Shown here: one piece after another, positions 1 through 9,200 of the stretch
Position numbering within the stretch: position 1 is the stretch's first letter
Layout of the letters: each line of letters starts with the position of its first letter
Assembly (NCBI GenBank): GCA_013426785.1
Contig: JACDZI010000012.1
Span: 1-54,226, forward strand
Direction of reading: 5' to 3'
Length of the DNA stretch: 54,226 bases
From: Rhodocyclaceae bacterium
GTDB taxonomy: Bacteria > Pseudomonadota > Gammaproteobacteria > Burkholderiales > Rhodocyclaceae
Notes under the pieces: generated by a model
Told to the model about the DNA's origin: nothing
Seen by the model: the letters and a program-made list of their open reading frames with translations, nothing else
The model's database searches: none
Program-made: the position numbers and the translations under genes

Positions 1-495
1 CTGCTGGCCGGCGTGCGCATACCGGAAATGGCGCAGACCACCCTTACCATCCCCACCCTCGCCGCGTCGCTCTTCTTCATCGCCCTGGCGCTGGCGGTCC
101 TCGAACTGCGGCAGCGTACCACCCCCCTCGCGACCACCCTCCATCTCGCGGTGGGCGGAACGCTGTTGATCGGTTTTTTCAGCGTTGCCGTGCTGCCCAC
201 GGTCATGAAGGTCCTCGACGTGCGGCCGATCGCCCATCATCTCGCCAGGCTTGAGGCAACCGGTACCGACCTTGCCTTTGTCGGCGAATATCCGGGCATT
301 TTCGATTTCCTGGGTCGCCTGCGGCGACCGATCACCGTCATCGACAACTATGCCGACACGGCCACATGGTGCCGGCAACATCCCGCCGGCAGGCTGATCC
401 TCAACGTCAAACCCAAGCTGCTGCCTGCCGAGGCCGAATTCGTGCAGGACTACTTCGATCGCAAGCTGGCTGTCACAAGTTGTCCGACGTCATGA
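1..495 (+). CDS. Membrane glycosyltransferase-like protein, C-terminal part (5' end outside window)
   Basis: The reading frame is open from base 1, so the gene begins upstream and only about the last 164 residues are present. What remains has two hydrophobic stretches (around residues 16-33 and 48-66 of the visible part), followed by a soluble domain of about 90 residues that includes LAFVGEYPGIFDFLGR. Two late membrane helices followed by a soluble C-terminal domain is the layout of ArnT/PMT-like inner-membrane glycosyltransferases that use polyprenyl-phosphate sugars. That assignment is an inference from architecture, since no catalytic region is visible. The stop overlaps the start of the next gene (ATGA at 492-495), so the two are probably translationally coupled. 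Confidence 0.55.
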   Translation: MLAGVRIPEMAQTTLTIPTLAASLFFIALALAVLELRQRTTPLATTLHLAVGGTLLIGFFSVAVLPTVMKVLDVRPIAHHLARLEATGTDLAFVGEYPGIFDFLGRLRRPITVIDNYADTATWCRQHPAGRLILNVKPKLLPAEAEFVQDYFDRKLAVTSCPTS

Positions 496-974
496 AAACA
501 TGCCTGCTGCTTTGCCTGCTATCACTGTCCATCGGCGCAGGAGCTCAGGTGACAAAATGGGTCGATGCGCAGGGCCGCACCCATTACGGCGACCGGCCGC
601 CGGCCAGCGCGGCCAACGCCATCCAGCTACGTGGCACGGTCTCGGTCGGCGATGGCACCACTCTGGTACCCGACGCGCGCCGCAAGGCGAAAACCGCCTC
701 GGAAGAATTCGCTACCGCGACGATCGCGCCTCCCTTGGGCGAGGTCTGGATCTACACCACGCCCAGTTGCGGCTATTGCAAGCGCGCGAAGGAATACATG
801 CAGCACCGGGGCACACGCTTCACCGAGAAGGACATCACGGCCAACGCCGCCTACCAGTCGGAGTTTCGCGCCCTCGGCGGACAGAGCGTGCCGGTCTCCC
901 TGTCGCACAGCCAGCGCATCAACGGCTACTCGGAAAGCAGCTTCGAATCCTTCCTCAAGTCTTCGGGGCTCTGA
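492..974 (+). CDS. Exported glutaredoxin-like thiol oxidoreductase with DUF4124 domain
   Basis: A 160-residue protein. Residues 1-19 form a signal peptide ending in GAGAQ. Residues about 20-37 (VTKWVDAQGRTHYGDRPP) match the DUF4124 pattern common in periplasmic betaproteobacterial proteins. From about residue 84 there is a glutaredoxin fold with the redox pair C93-G-Y-C96 and the SVPV cis-proline loop. It is therefore expected to act as a thiol-disulfide oxidoreductase in the periplasm; its partner is unknown. The ATG at 492 was chosen because it overlaps the upstream stop and begins the signal peptide. The 3' end overlaps the convergent photolyase gene by 20 bases. Confidence 0.8.
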   Translation: MKTCLLLCLLSLSIGAGAQVTKWVDAQGRTHYGDRPPASAANAIQLRGTVSVGDGTTLVPDARRKAKTASEEFATATIAPPLGEVWIYTTPSCGYCKRAKEYMQHRGTRFTEKDITANAAYQSEFRALGGQSVPVSLSHSQRINGYSESSFESFLKSSGL

Positions 975-2364
975 TCGCGCCGAAGCGCGCCAGCGTCCGT
1001 TTCCGCGCCAGCGCATGGTCGACCACCGGCGGCGGGTACTCTGCCGGCGGAAATGGCATCTGCCACGGTGCGTGGATGAACTTGTCCGGCACGTCCTTGA
1101 GTTCCGGCAGGTAGCGGCGGATGAATTTTCCCTGCGGGTCGAACTTTTCCGACTGCGTCACCGGGTTGAAGATGCGGAAGTAGGGCTGGGCATCGCAGCC
1201 GGTCGAGGCCGCCCATTGCCAGCCGCCGTTATTGGCGGCGAGATCGTAGTCGAGCAGCCAGTCGGCGAAGTGGGCTTCGCCCTGCCGCCAGTCGATGCCG
1301 AGATCCTTGGTCAAAAACGAGGCCGACACCATGCGCAGGCGGTTGTGCATCCAGCCGCTCTGCAACAACTGGCGCTGGGCGGCATCGACCAGCGGATAGC
1401 CGGTATGTCCGGTTTGCCATGCCGCGAACAGTTCGGGTGCCGCATCCCAGGCCAGCGTGTCATGGTCGGGTTTGAAGGCGTGCGCGACGACATCCGGCCG
1501 GTGCCACAGGACCATCTGGTAGAACTCGCGCCAGATGAGTTCGTTGAGCCACACCCCGGCGCCCTTTCCTTGCGGTTGCAGGCTTTCCGCATGGGCCGCA
1601 GCCGCGAGTTGCCGGATCGAGACCGTGCCGAAGCGCAGGTGCGGCGACAGGTAGGAGCAGCCTTTCACGGCGGGAAAATCGCGCGCCGCGTGGTAGCGGT
1701 CGATGCGCGTCAGGAAATCCTCGAACAGTTGCGCGCCGCCCGACATGCCACAAGGGAGCTTCAGGTCGGTCGGCAGAAAACCAAGATCAGACAAGGCCGG
1801 AAAAGTCGGTTCCGGCAGGACGGCAAGTTGCCCGTTCCCTGGTGTGCAGTCGTGTTCGGCCAGATCACCCGGAGACAACTTTGCCCGCCAGGCCCGGCTG
1901 TAAGGCGTAAACACCGAAAACGGCGTGCCGCCTTGGGTCAGCACCTCGTCGCGCTCGAAGATCACCTGGTCCTTGCAATCGATGAAGTCGCGCCCCTCGG
2001 TCGCCAGTTGTCGCGCCACCGCGGCATCGCGTTCGCGCGCAGCAGGTTCGTAGTCGCGGTTGGCATACACCGCGGCGATGCCCAAATCGGCCGCCAGTCG
2101 CGGGATTTCCTCGACCGCCCGGCCGTGACGGACGATCAGCCCGCCCCCCCTGGCCTTGAGCGCGGCAGCGAGTTCTTCTACCGCCCGCAGGATGAAGTCG
2201 ACGCGCCGGTCGGCAAAAAGTCGGCGCTGGCGCAACGGCTCCAGAATGTCGGTATCGAAGACGAAGGCGCAGAAAACCCGTTCATGCTGCCGCAGGGCGC
2301 GCGACAGGGCGGCGTGATCGAAATCACGCAGGTCGCGGCGAAACCAGACGAGGGCGGCAGTCAT
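955..2364 (-). CDS. phrB: Deoxyribodipyrimidine photolyase (cryptochrome/photolyase family)
   Basis: A 469-residue protein of normal family length. The N-terminal Rossmann-like antenna domain begins TAALVWFRRDLRDFDH, and the C-terminal FAD domain carries the family signature NNGGWQWAASTGCDAQPYF followed by RIFNPVTQSEKFDPQG. It repairs cyclobutane pyrimidine dimers with blue light using reduced FAD plus an antenna cofactor. The start at 2364 has a GGAAACAGG stretch a few bases upstream. Two copies of the dispersed 24-bp element touch this gene: a degenerate one inside codons about 42-49 (LRQRRLF) and an exact one in the 5' leader, 15 bases before the start codon. It converges on the glutaredoxin gene. 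Confidence 0.95.
   Translation of the reverse strand: MTAALVWFRRDLRDFDHAALSRALRQHERVFCAFVFDTDILEPLRQRRLFADRRVDFILRAVEELAAALKARGGGLIVRHGRAVEEIPRLAADLGIAAVYANRDYEPAARERDAAVARQLATEGRDFIDCKDQVIFERDEVLTQGGTPFSVFTPYSRAWRAKLSPGDLAEHDCTPGNGQLAVLPEPTFPALSDLGFLPTDLKLPCGMSGGAQLFEDFLTRIDRYHAARDFPAVKGCSYLSPHLRFGTVSIRQLAAAAHAESLQPQGKGAGVWLNELIWREFYQMVLWHRPDVVAHAFKPDHDTLAWDAAPELFAAWQTGHTGYPLVDAAQRQLLQSGWMHNRLRMVSASFLTKDLGIDWRQGEAHFADWLLDYDLAANNGGWQWAASTGCDAQPYFRIFNPVTQSEKFDPQGKFIRRYLPELKDVPDKFIHAPWQMPFPPAEYPPPVVDHALARKRTLARFGAIRAPKT
2216..2239 (+). repeat. Dispersed 24-bp element, degenerate copy (2 mismatches) inside phrB
   Basis: An A-tract, then GTCGGCGCTGGCGCAACGGC. It differs from the window consensus GTCGGCGCTGGCGGGACGGC at two positions. 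On the phrB strand it is read as part of LRQRRLF near residues 44-50. Confidence 0.6.
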
Positions 2365-2378
2365 AACCTGTTTCCATC

Positions 2379-2402
2379 AAAAGTCGGCGCTGGCGGGACG
2401 GC
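2379..2402 (+). repeat. Dispersed 24-bp element, exact copy in the phrB 5' leader
   Basis: AAAA followed by an exact match to the core GTCGGCGCTGGCGGGACGGC. It lies between phrB (start 2364) and the divergent HNH nuclease gene (start 2516), just at the edge of the AT-richer restriction-modification island. Confidence 0.9.
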
Positions 2403-2515
2403 GGGTAGCGACCCTGAGCTGCCGGACAATTGGATCATAACTAATGGCTACCTCCTGATGAGCAGTTGTCGTACCATTACAGGCAAACACAATCTTGCTG
2501 ATACGGTGGTGATGG

Positions 2516-3694
2516 ATGCGAATCGCACTGAGAACAAGTGGGGGCAGAGGTGAGTACGAAGTGGCAGGGAGCCATGAGGCCATACGTGTTCATGACGTAA
2601 TCGACCGTGAGATTGTTTTAGAACTGCTTCCAGGGTTCAAATTCCCAACCAATAACTTTGTTCGTCATACGCAAGGCAAGCCTCGTATCAGACTTTTTGA
2701 TCCGCACTCCGATCACCATATCTACCTGGTCTTGGCTGCAATTCTTTTGCTGCCCAAGCCCAAGAGAGAAATCGGTGCAACACCAGGAGGTAAACTCCAA
2801 GTATATAAAGACAACTTCTCCGTGATGTCTATTCCATTTGATGTGGTGGAACTATCAAATACCGAGATAGTTGTTTCGCCAACCCAGATGGTGCTTTCTA
2901 ACTCAACGTTCGATTCTGTTCGGCTGGATGTAATTGAACGCCTACGCATTGTTATGGCTTGTTGGGATGCTGCTTCTAAGCAGAGTTCTGCTATTGCCAA
3001 TGCGGTTCTTCAGTTCAGGAATGCTTTTAACAGTGGCGATGTTAGAGCAGTGATTGGTGCTGCTGAATCGATTCGGCTGGCAAATATTGAACCTGATGAT
3101 CCCCTTCGTCACATTACCAAAGATCTCAACCTACCTAACCTTGATGAGCTAATGTGGCTTGGGGTTCACGCTACTGAAACCGAAGAAGCGATGGCCCTTG
3201 GGGAAGAGAACCTTGAAGAGTTGAAGGAAGCCGCAAGAAACAGAGTTAAGGTTTGGCAACAGGTAGTGCTGCGTGGTGCAGCGGGGGCCAAGTTTAGTAA
3301 CGATGTTCGTCAGGCATACGACCACACCTGCCTTTTCACTGGAATGCGGTTACCCAAAACCCCAGCGACTGGAAGTTCAGGCGTAGATGCTGCCCATATT
3401 CTTCCGTGGGCAGAGTACGACTTGAACGCCGTCAGCAACGGACTTTGCTTAAGCAAGCTCTGTCATTGGGCATTTGACGCTGGCATTTTGCAGTTGAGCT
3501 ATAACACGCCAACATCAACCTACGGGATTGCCATATCGGCTGGAGCCTTGGCTGCCGAGTCCGTCGGTCTTCTCAAACTGAACGGACTCAAAGATATTCA
3601 AGGCGTAGTTTCAACCTCTGTATTACCGAAGGACAGTTCCAACTGGCCCAACCCCTTGTTCCTCAAGGCGTACAACAGGGCATTGAACTTCTGA
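2516..3694 (+). CDS. HNH-family restriction endonuclease
   Basis: A 392-residue protein. Roughly the last 120 residues form an HNH nuclease: RQAYDHTCLFTGMRLP, then DAAHILPWAEYDLNAVSNGLCLSKLCHWAFDAGIL, with the A-H-I catalytic histidine, the central N and the final H of the fold. The long N-terminal part (from RIALRTSGGRGEYEV) probably recognises DNA. The gene converges on and overlaps by 97 bases a cytosine-5 DNA methyltransferase, so the pair is read as a type II restriction-modification system with this as the cutter. Base composition is clearly AT-richer than the flanking genes, suggesting horizontal acquisition. The recognition site cannot be read from the sequence. An ATG at 2512 in another frame is ignored. 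Confidence 0.82.
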   Translation: MRIALRTSGGRGEYEVAGSHEAIRVHDVIDREIVLELLPGFKFPTNNFVRHTQGKPRIRLFDPHSDHHIYLVLAAILLLPKPKREIGATPGGKLQVYKDNFSVMSIPFDVVELSNTEIVVSPTQMVLSNSTFDSVRLDVIERLRIVMACWDAASKQSSAIANAVLQFRNAFNSGDVRAVIGAAESIRLANIEPDDPLRHITKDLNLPNLDELMWLGVHATETEEAMALGEENLEELKEAARNRVKVWQQVVLRGAAGAKFSNDVRQAYDHTCLFTGMRLPKTPATGSSGVDAAHILPWAEYDLNAVSNGLCLSKLCHWAFDAGILQLSYNTPTSTYGIAISAGALAAESVGLLKLNGLKDIQGVVSTSVLPKDSSNWPNPLFLKAYNRALNF

Positions 3695-4842
3695 TCTGCT
3701 TCAGGGAAGTCACGAGATTCCAGATGTTGCCTGATTCGCAGAGCAAGCCACTCCGCAACGGGCGGAGTGACTGCGTTTCCAAGGGCGTGGTACCTAGCTG
3801 AATCCAAGTCGTCAGCACTCAGGGTTGTTTGCGCGGGAATCGTCCAGCCCTTAGGGAAGGCCATAACCCCTTCGCATTCAGCAGGTATCAGCCGACGAAC
3901 CTTGCCAATCTTGGGATAGCAAACATAGTTGCGGCTCCAGTCTGTCCCCGTATGCCGCGCAGAGGTCGCGTAGAGACAATAGGCGAGGGCCTGAATTACA
4001 GGGCCTTCGCCGCCAGGATCTCCAATGACATCCTGAAATGAGGCCGCAGATTCCTTCCCATGCGGTCCGCCCTTCGAATGATGCCCTTTGCTGCATTCGG
4101 ACTCAAAAAGTATTTCTCCTGGACCTCGCCCGTCTCCACGACATCCGACAACGTAGACCCTTTGCCGTGATTGGGGAACTCCGAAGTGTTTGCTGTTAAA
4201 AGTACGCCATCCGACAGAATACCCGAGCTCGGCCAGCGTTGAGAGCACGATCCCAAAATCCTTTCCTCCGTGGGAGCTGAGTAGGCCTGCAACGTTTTCG
4301 AGAAGAATAACTCTGGGCTTGCCTGCTCCAACCAATCTAGCAAACTCATAAAACAGGCCGGACTTGCTCCCTCTAAGTCCATCTCTTTTACCCATTCGAG
4401 CAAGAGAGAGGTCTTGACACGGGAAGCCTCCGACCCAAACGTCGGATTTTGGGATGTCGTCATTTTTTAATTTCGTAATGTCAGGGTGGAGGGGAAGACT
4501 AGGCCAGTGCTTTCTAAGAATGGACTGACAGAATGGCTCAACCTCACACTGCATTGAGATCGAGAAACCTGCTGACTCAAAGCCGATGTCAAACCCGCCG
4601 ATCCCGGCGAAGAATGATGCTGCGGAGTAGATCGAACGATTTAGAGGTACAGAACTTGTGCTGGGTGCAGAGTTGTCGGAATTCTTAGATGCATATTGCT
4701 TGATTCGTTTAATGTCGGCAGCGGTGAAAACTCGCCAGTTATTCCTATCGCGGTCAACGTCTTTCACTTTTCCACTGATGAGCCATCTCTTGAGCGTTAC
4801 TGCAGACACTCCAATGGTCTGTGCGGCTTGGTTCAAGTTCAT
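3598..4842 (-). CDS. DNA (cytosine-5) methyltransferase with N-terminal helix-turn-helix
   Basis: The catalytic part holds the C5-methyltransferase motifs in order: FFAGIGGFDIGFESAGF (motif I, AdoMet), GGFPCQDLSLA (motif IV with the nucleophilic Cys), ENVAGLL (motif VI), QSRQRVYVVG (motif VIII) and ALGNAVTPPVAEWLA (motif X). Before it lies about 50 residues, NLNQAAQTIGVSAVTLKRW onward, resembling a MerR/excisionase-type DNA-binding domain, which may let the enzyme regulate its own promoter. I take the ATG at 4842 because it starts directly at that domain; an in-frame ATG at 4899 would add 19 residues. It methylates the site cut by the overlapping HNH enzyme (inferred). The 275 bases upstream to 5117 hold no recognisable gene. 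Confidence 0.9.
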   Translation of the reverse strand: MNLNQAAQTIGVSAVTLKRWLISGKVKDVDRDRNNWRVFTAADIKRIKQYASKNSDNSAPSTSSVPLNRSIYSAASFFAGIGGFDIGFESAGFSISMQCEVEPFCQSILRKHWPSLPLHPDITKLKNDDIPKSDVWVGGFPCQDLSLARMGKRDGLRGSKSGLFYEFARLVGAGKPRVILLENVAGLLSSHGGKDFGIVLSTLAELGYSVGWRTFNSKHFGVPQSRQRVYVVGCRGDGRGPGEILFESECSKGHHSKGGPHGKESAASFQDVIGDPGGEGPVIQALAYCLYATSARHTGTDWSRNYVCYPKIGKVRRLIPAECEGVMAFPKGWTIPAQTTLSADDLDSARYHALGNAVTPPVAEWLALRIRQHLESRDFPEADQKFNALLYALRNKGLGQLELSFGNTEVETTP

Positions 4843-5117
4843 CTGTATTGATCTTCTATTGGCGTGCATTGGGGCTTGAGTCGTATCAACCCGTATCATG
4901 CCACAAAAATGGTCAATTCAAGATTTGTTTGCTGTACATACACCTGACGCCTGCCGATGCGTTGCTGACCGAGACGAACTACAGGTCGAAGGGCTATTGG
5001 ATCGATGAGCTGGAATAGATCTCCGGAAGGTTTCAGAGTGAACCTGCCATTTGACGGTCGGCTATCAGGGAAGGTGGAACTTCCGCTCCTGGCCGAGTGC
5101 GGAAATTTGCTTGATGG

Positions 5118-6014
5118 TCAATCGTCAATCTGCAACTGCTTTGGGTCGAGCAGCAGGAAACGCGCGGCTTGCCCGGCCTCTCGGTCACCGTCGTCGCTGA
5201 CAATGATGATGCGCGGCTGGCCGTTGATGGTGGCGGGAGCGATGCCTTCGGCGTGTTCGAAGCCGGGCAGGCCGGGGACGCTGGCGTGGCGCGGCGCATC
5301 GGCTTCCCGGCCGTTCCAGAACCAGAGGCGGAACTGCGTCTGTTCCCTGGCGATGGGGCCGCTGATGAGCAGATAGCCATCCAGCGCCTGGATGTGGGAC
5401 AGGCCGCGCAGGCCGTGGCCGGCGAGGTCGAGGGTAGTCAGTTGCGCGGCAATGCGCGGTGCGGCGCCGTGGTCGAACATGGCTGCCGGGTTTTCGATGC
5501 GGGCGATCAGTGCGCGACCGGCATGCAGCGGGCTGCGGAAGCCGACCAGCAGGGCTTGCTGGTCCGGCGTGATTTCCAGTGCCTCGATGTTGAGGCCGCC
5601 TTCCGCCTTGACGTCGCGGCGCGCGGCGGCTTCGGCCAGCACGGGGTGCGCGGCGATCAGCGCGGCTTTCAGCCCTGCGACGATGACGGGCGCGACGAGG
5701 CGGTCGCCTGCCACGCGAAAGCGCACCAGCCGTTCGCGGGCTGTTTTCTCTTCGCCCTTGCCGCTGCGCGAATGCGAGGTGATGGCATAGACGTGGCCGG
5801 CCGCATCGGCGGCGAGACCTTCCAGATCGTCGAGTTTGGCGAAATCGCCCCCCGGCGTTGCCGTGTCGAGCGGGACGCTGTGCGTGGTGCCATCCGGACG
5901 GAGCGTGACGAGGCGGAACGGGCGCGACTTCTCGTCCTCCGCGACGAGAAAGCGGCCATCCGGCAAGGGCAGGATGGCGGAGGGTTCGTAGATATCGTGC
6001 AGGGGGGTGAACAT
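5118..6014 (-). CDS. DUF3616-type beta-propeller-like protein
   Basis: A 298-residue protein with no clear signal peptide. It has repeated beta-rich segments of the type [80 protein letters not shown], which is the pattern of DUF3616 and related phytase- or strictosidine-synthase-like propellers. No enzyme activity can be claimed. It is divergent from yqgE with only 51 bases between starts, so promoters for both must overlap there. Base use is like the surrounding core genome. Confidence 0.75.
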   Translation of the reverse strand: MFTPLHDIYEPSAILPLPDGRFLVAEDEKSRPFRLVTLRPDGTTHSVPLDTATPGGDFAKLDDLEGLAADAAGHVYAITSHSRSGKGEEKTARERLVRFRVAGDRLVAPVIVAGLKAALIAAHPVLAEAAARRDVKAEGGLNIEALEITPDQQALLVGFRSPLHAGRALIARIENPAAMFDHGAAPRIAAQLTTLDLAGHGLRGLSHIQALDGYLLISGPIAREQTQFRLWFWNGREADAPRHASVPGLPGFEHAEGIAPATINGQPRIIIVSDDGDREAGQAARFLLLDPKQLQIDD

Positions 6015-6065
6015 GGGGAGGCGGTTCGCAATGCGTGGGCCGACAGATTACAATGGTCACCAATC

Positions 6066-6656
6066 ATGAGCCAGACTGAAACCTTCGAATCGATCAGCCT
6101 CGCGAACCATTTTCTGATTGCCATGCCCGCCATGACCGATCCGAATTTTTCGCGCACGCTGACCTTCATCTGCGAGCATAACGCGGAGGGTGCCCTCGGC
6201 GTCATCATCAATCGCCCGCTCGACATCAATCTCGGCACCCTGTTCGAGCGCGTCAATCTGCCGCTGGTACCGGGCGAGAATCAGGAAAAGTATCGCGACC
6301 TACCGGTCTTCTTCGGTGGCCCGGTGCAAACCGATCGCGGCTTCGTGCTGCACCGCCCGGTCGGCAGTTGGCAATCCACGCTGAACGTCAGTCCCGACAT
6401 CGGGTTGACTAGTTCGCGCGACATCCTCCAGGCGATGAACGACGACGGCACGCCGGAAGAAGTGCTGGTGACGCTGGGCTATGCCGGCTGGGCTGCCGGG
6501 CAGATCGAATGGGAACTGTCGCAGAACGCTTGGCTGACGGTGGCCGCCGATCCCGGCATTATCTTCGGCCTGCCGCCCGAGGAACGCCTGCCTGCGGCCA
6601 TGCAGTTGCTCGGTGTCGATTTCGCCAACCTTTCCGAAGTGGCGGGACATGCCTGA
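6066..6656 (+). CDS. yqgE: UPF0301 family protein YqgE/AlgH
   Basis: A 196-residue protein of family length, starting [23 protein letters not shown]. The hallmark segments [34 protein letters not shown] and [18 protein letters not shown] are all present. The family (AlgH in Pseudomonas) is conserved and usually sits directly before yqgF, as here; its biochemical role is unsettled. The ATG at 6066 was chosen over upstream in-frame codons because it gives the family N-terminus. First gene of an operon running yqgE-yqgF-pyrR-pyrB through to DUF1840; its stop overlaps the next start by 8 bases. Confidence 0.93.
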   Translation: MSQTETFESISLANHFLIAMPAMTDPNFSRTLTFICEHNAEGALGVIINRPLDINLGTLFERVNLPLVPGENQEKYRDLPVFFGGPVQTDRGFVLHRPVGSWQSTLNVSPDIGLTSSRDILQAMNDDGTPEEVLVTLGYAGWAAGQIEWELSQNAWLTVAADPGIIFGLPPEERLPAAMQLLGVDFANLSEVAGHA

Positions 6657-7101
6657 CCTGGCCGGCGCCCGATCGGAAACCATCATGGCTTTCGATTTTG
6701 GCGAGCAGCGCATCGGCATCGCCATCGGCGAAACCCTGCTCGGCGAAGCGCGCGCGCTGACCACGGTCGCCGAAGCCGCCAACGAACGTCGCTTTGCCGC
6801 CATCGGCAAGCTTATTGAGGAATGGCAACCGACCCGGCTGGTGGTTGGCCTGCCGCACCAACCCGATGATCGCGAACATCCCTTTGCCGCCCGTTGCGAA
6901 CGTTTTGCCCATCAACTCAACGGCCGTTTCGGTCTGCCGGTGGACCTGGCCGACGAACGCTACTCCTCCTGCGTTGCCGAAACGCGATTGACCGGAGACA
7001 AACTGAAAAACAAGCTGCGCCTCGATGCCGAGGCGGCCGCCGTCATCCTGCAAGCCTGGCTGGACCAACATCATGCCCCCTCTGCCTCCCTCTGCCACTG
7101 A
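6649..7101 (+). CDS. yqgF: Putative pre-16S rRNA nuclease / Holliday junction resolvase-like protein YqgF (RuvX)
   Basis: A 150-residue RNase H-like protein. Motifs: [15 protein letters not shown] (first acidic residue and the G-x-x-R-x-G-x-A loop), [21 protein letters not shown] (second acidic residue) and [14 protein letters not shown] (third acidic residue). The family processes the 5' end of 16S rRNA and was earlier called a Holliday junction resolvase. It overlaps yqgE upstream and pyrR downstream (7073-7101), so expression is coupled to the pyrimidine genes. Confidence 0.93.
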   Translation: MPDLAGARSETIMAFDFGEQRIGIAIGETLLGEARALTTVAEAANERRFAAIGKLIEEWQPTRLVVGLPHQPDDREHPFAARCERFAHQLNGRFGLPVDLADERYSSCVAETRLTGDKLKNKLRLDAEAAAVILQAWLDQHHAPSASLCH

Positions 7102-7573
7102 ACTGCTGTCGCAGCTTGCAGCCCTGATGCGGCCGCACGTGATGCCAAACGCGGTCCTGGTTGGCATCCATACCGGCGGCGTCTGGGTCGCCGAAGCGCT
7201 CCATACTGCGCTTGGTATGCAAACCCAACTCGCCAGCATCGACGTGTCCTTCCATCGCGACGATCATCACATCGGCAACGGTTTGCGCGCCGGTGGCCGC
7301 GCCTCGCACCTGCCTGATGTCGAGGGCGCCCACCTGATTCTCGTCGATGACGTGCTCTATACCGGCCGGACCATCCGCGCCGCGCTCAACGAGATCTTCG
7401 ATTACGGCCGGCCGGCGCAGGTCGACCTGGCCGTACTGGTTGATCGCGGGGGTCGCCAGTTGCCGGTCGCCGCGACTTACTGTCCGCACCGGATGCCCCT
7501 GCTGCCCGGCCAGAGCCTCGACCTCCACCGCGATGCGGCGGGCCTGCTGACTTTCAGCCTGAGCGAACAATGA
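7073..7573 (+). CDS. pyrR: PyrR-type phosphoribosyltransferase
   Basis: A 166-residue protein with the PRPP-binding loop [18 protein letters not shown] and the type I PRTase fold ([22 protein letters not shown]). PyrR proteins have uracil phosphoribosyltransferase activity and in Gram-positives regulate pyr mRNA. In betaproteobacteria the gene commonly precedes pyrB, as here, but an RNA-regulatory role is not shown by this sequence. The start at 7073 lies inside yqgF; the stop overlaps the pyrB start (ATGA, 7570-7573). Confidence 0.92.
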   Translation: MPPLPPSATELLSQLAALMRPHVMPNAVLVGIHTGGVWVAEALHTALGMQTQLASIDVSFHRDDHHIGNGLRAGGRASHLPDVEGAHLILVDDVLYTGRTIRAALNEIFDYGRPAQVDLAVLVDRGGRQLPVAATYCPHRMPLLPGQSLDLHRDAAGLLTFSLSEQ

Positions 7574-8556
7574 CCCCTGACACCCAACTGAGCCCCCAAC
7601 TCAACAGCCACGGCGAACTGATCCACCTGCTCTCGCTAGAAGGTTTGTCGCGCGAGATCCTGCACGACATCCTCGATCGTGCCGAGCCTTTCACCGCCGT
7701 CGCCGAGCGCGAAGTGAAGAAAGTGCCTCTGCTCCGTGGCAAGAGCGTGTTCAACCTGTTCTTCGAGAACTCGACCCGCACGCGCACCACCTTCGAGATC
7801 GCCGCCAAGCGCCTGTCGGCCGACGTGATCAACCTCAACATCAACACCTCCTCGGCGGCCAAGGGCGAAAGCCTGCTCGACACGGTGGACAACCTTGCCG
7901 CCATGCAGGCCGACATGTTCGTGGTGCGCCACGCGTCGAGCGGCGCACCCTACCTGATCGCGCAACATCTCGCCGCCATCGGCAGCAAGCACATCCATGT
8001 CGTGAATGCCGGCGACGGGCGCCATTCGCACCCGACGCAGGGCCTGCTCGATATGTTCACCATCCGCCATTACAAGCAGGATTTCACCAAGCTGACCGTG
8101 GCAGTGGTCGGCGACATCCTGCACTCGCGCGTCGCGCGCAGCCAGTTGCACGCGCTGGCGACACTGGGCGTACCGGACATCCGCCTGGTCGGGCCGAAAA
8201 CGCTGCTGCCCTCCGCCGCCGAACGGATGATCGAGGGTGCGCCGCTGCGTGTCTGCCACGACCTGGCCGAGGGCCTGCGCGGCGCCGACGTGGTGATGAT
8301 GCTGCGGCTGCAGAACGAACGCATGGCCGGCGCCCTGCTGCCCAGCCCGCAGGAATACTTCAAGTCCTTCGGCCTGACGCCCGAAAAACTGGCACTTGCC
8401 AAGCCCGACGCGATCGTCATGCACCCCGGCCCGATGAATCGCGGCATCGAGATCGATTCGGCCGTCGCCGACGGTCGTCAGGCAGTGATCCTGCCGCAGG
8501 TGACCTTCGGCATCGCGGTGCGCATGGCGGTGATGAGCATGCTGGCGGGGGGGTGA
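7570..8556 (+). CDS. pyrB: Aspartate carbamoyltransferase catalytic subunit
   Basis: A 328-residue protein. The carbamoyl-phosphate motif [18 protein letters not shown], the RHASSG loop and [12 protein letters not shown] of aspartate transcarbamoylases are intact, as is [12 protein letters not shown] near the C-terminus. It condenses carbamoyl phosphate with aspartate in pyrimidine synthesis. In this class the catalytic chain works in a complex with an inactive dihydroorotase-like partner, here encoded by the gene at 10363. In this genome the two are separated by a three-gene restriction-modification cassette whose first ATG directly follows the pyrB stop (TGAATG). A G-run just before the stop provides the ribosome binding site for that cassette. 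Confidence 0.96.
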   Translation: MTPDTQLSPQLNSHGELIHLLSLEGLSREILHDILDRAEPFTAVAEREVKKVPLLRGKSVFNLFFENSTRTRTTFEIAAKRLSADVINLNINTSSAAKGESLLDTVDNLAAMQADMFVVRHASSGAPYLIAQHLAAIGSKHIHVVNAGDGRHSHPTQGLLDMFTIRHYKQDFTKLTVAVVGDILHSRVARSQLHALATLGVPDIRLVGPKTLLPSAAERMIEGAPLRVCHDLAEGLRGADVVMMLRLQNERMAGALLPSPQEYFKSFGLTPEKLALAKPDAIVMHPGPMNRGIEIDSAVADGRQAVILPQVTFGIAVRMAVMSMLAGG

Positions 8557-9198
8557 ATGCACAATCCCATTACCCAATTCATTCCAGCCTCGATTTTTGA
8601 CCGTTTCGAGGTTCATAACATTCGCCATGCCGCTGAACTCCTTGCAACAGCTTGGCCGACCGAATACAGAGAATTAATCGGCGCACTGGATGAATTTCAG
8701 CTAACCCTTGCAGACATATCGAAGCCAGGCGGGAATGAATCTGATATCCATAAGATGCTCGACTCCACTCTTTATCGTTTGGACTGGCGGGAAGCGCGTA
8801 TCCGCGGAGATTTACATATCTCTATTGAAACGTATGCTGGAAAGAGAAAGATCGGGAATGAAAAGATCAGGCGCGAGAATTTTTTGGATGGTCATAAAGT
8901 CGATTTCGTCAAGAACGGCGTAGCCTTTGATTTCGAATGGAACAGCAAAGATCAAACATTCGACCGAGATTTGTATGCGCTGCGCGCATTTCACGAGTGT
9001 GGACTAATCGGTGCCGGCGTAATCCTGACTCGAAGCGCGGAGTTGAATCCCATATTCGATCAACTTGGGAAAGTCCGTTCAAGCAGCACGACATGGATGG
9101 GGAAACTCCTGTATCGGCTGCATGCCGGACGGGCGGGTAGTTGTCCCGTACTTGCGTTGGGCATTACGCCGCGTACCGTTTCCGACTGGAGATTGTAA
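8557..9198 (+). CDS. BglII-family type II restriction endonuclease
   Basis: A 213-residue protein. The central segment KVDFVKNGVAFDFEWN, followed by SKDQTFDRDL, A-x-RAFHECG and GVILTRS, resembles the BglII/BstYI nuclease core. In that core an aspartate (here in VDF), a glutamate and a polar residue (here E-W-N) bind the metal. There is a two-residue insertion between D and E compared with BglII as I remember it. A lower-GC composition than pyrB and the position beside a DNA methyltransferase support a restriction role. The ATG abuts the pyrB stop with a strong G-rich ribosome binding site. The recognition sequence is not known; BglII and BstYI cut AGATCT and RGATCY, but transfer of that specificity would be speculation. 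Confidence 0.75.
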   Translation: MHNPITQFIPASIFDRFEVHNIRHAAELLATAWPTEYRELIGALDEFQLTLADISKPGGNESDIHKMLDSTLYRLDWREARIRGDLHISIETYAGKRKIGNEKIRRENFLDGHKVDFVKNGVAFDFEWNSKDQTFDRDLYALRAFHECGLIGAGVILTRSAELNPIFDQLGKVRSSSTTWMGKLLYRLHAGRAGSCPVLALGITPRTVSDWRL

Positions 9199-9200
9199 CG

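Noticed and set aside
565-2553. A 662-codon open frame on the plus strand over the glutaredoxin and photolyase genes
   Set aside because: It is a GC-rich shadow of two recognised genes, low in complexity and without any family motif.
4821-5018. A small frame ending PADALLTETNYRSKGYWIDELE between the methyltransferase and DUF3616 genes
   Set aside because: The tail looks protein-like and might be a gene remnant, but it has no start, ribosome binding site or family match that I can support.
5169-6065. Long in-frame extension upstream of yqgE
   Set aside because: It runs antisense through the DUF3616 gene; the family N-terminus begins at 6066.
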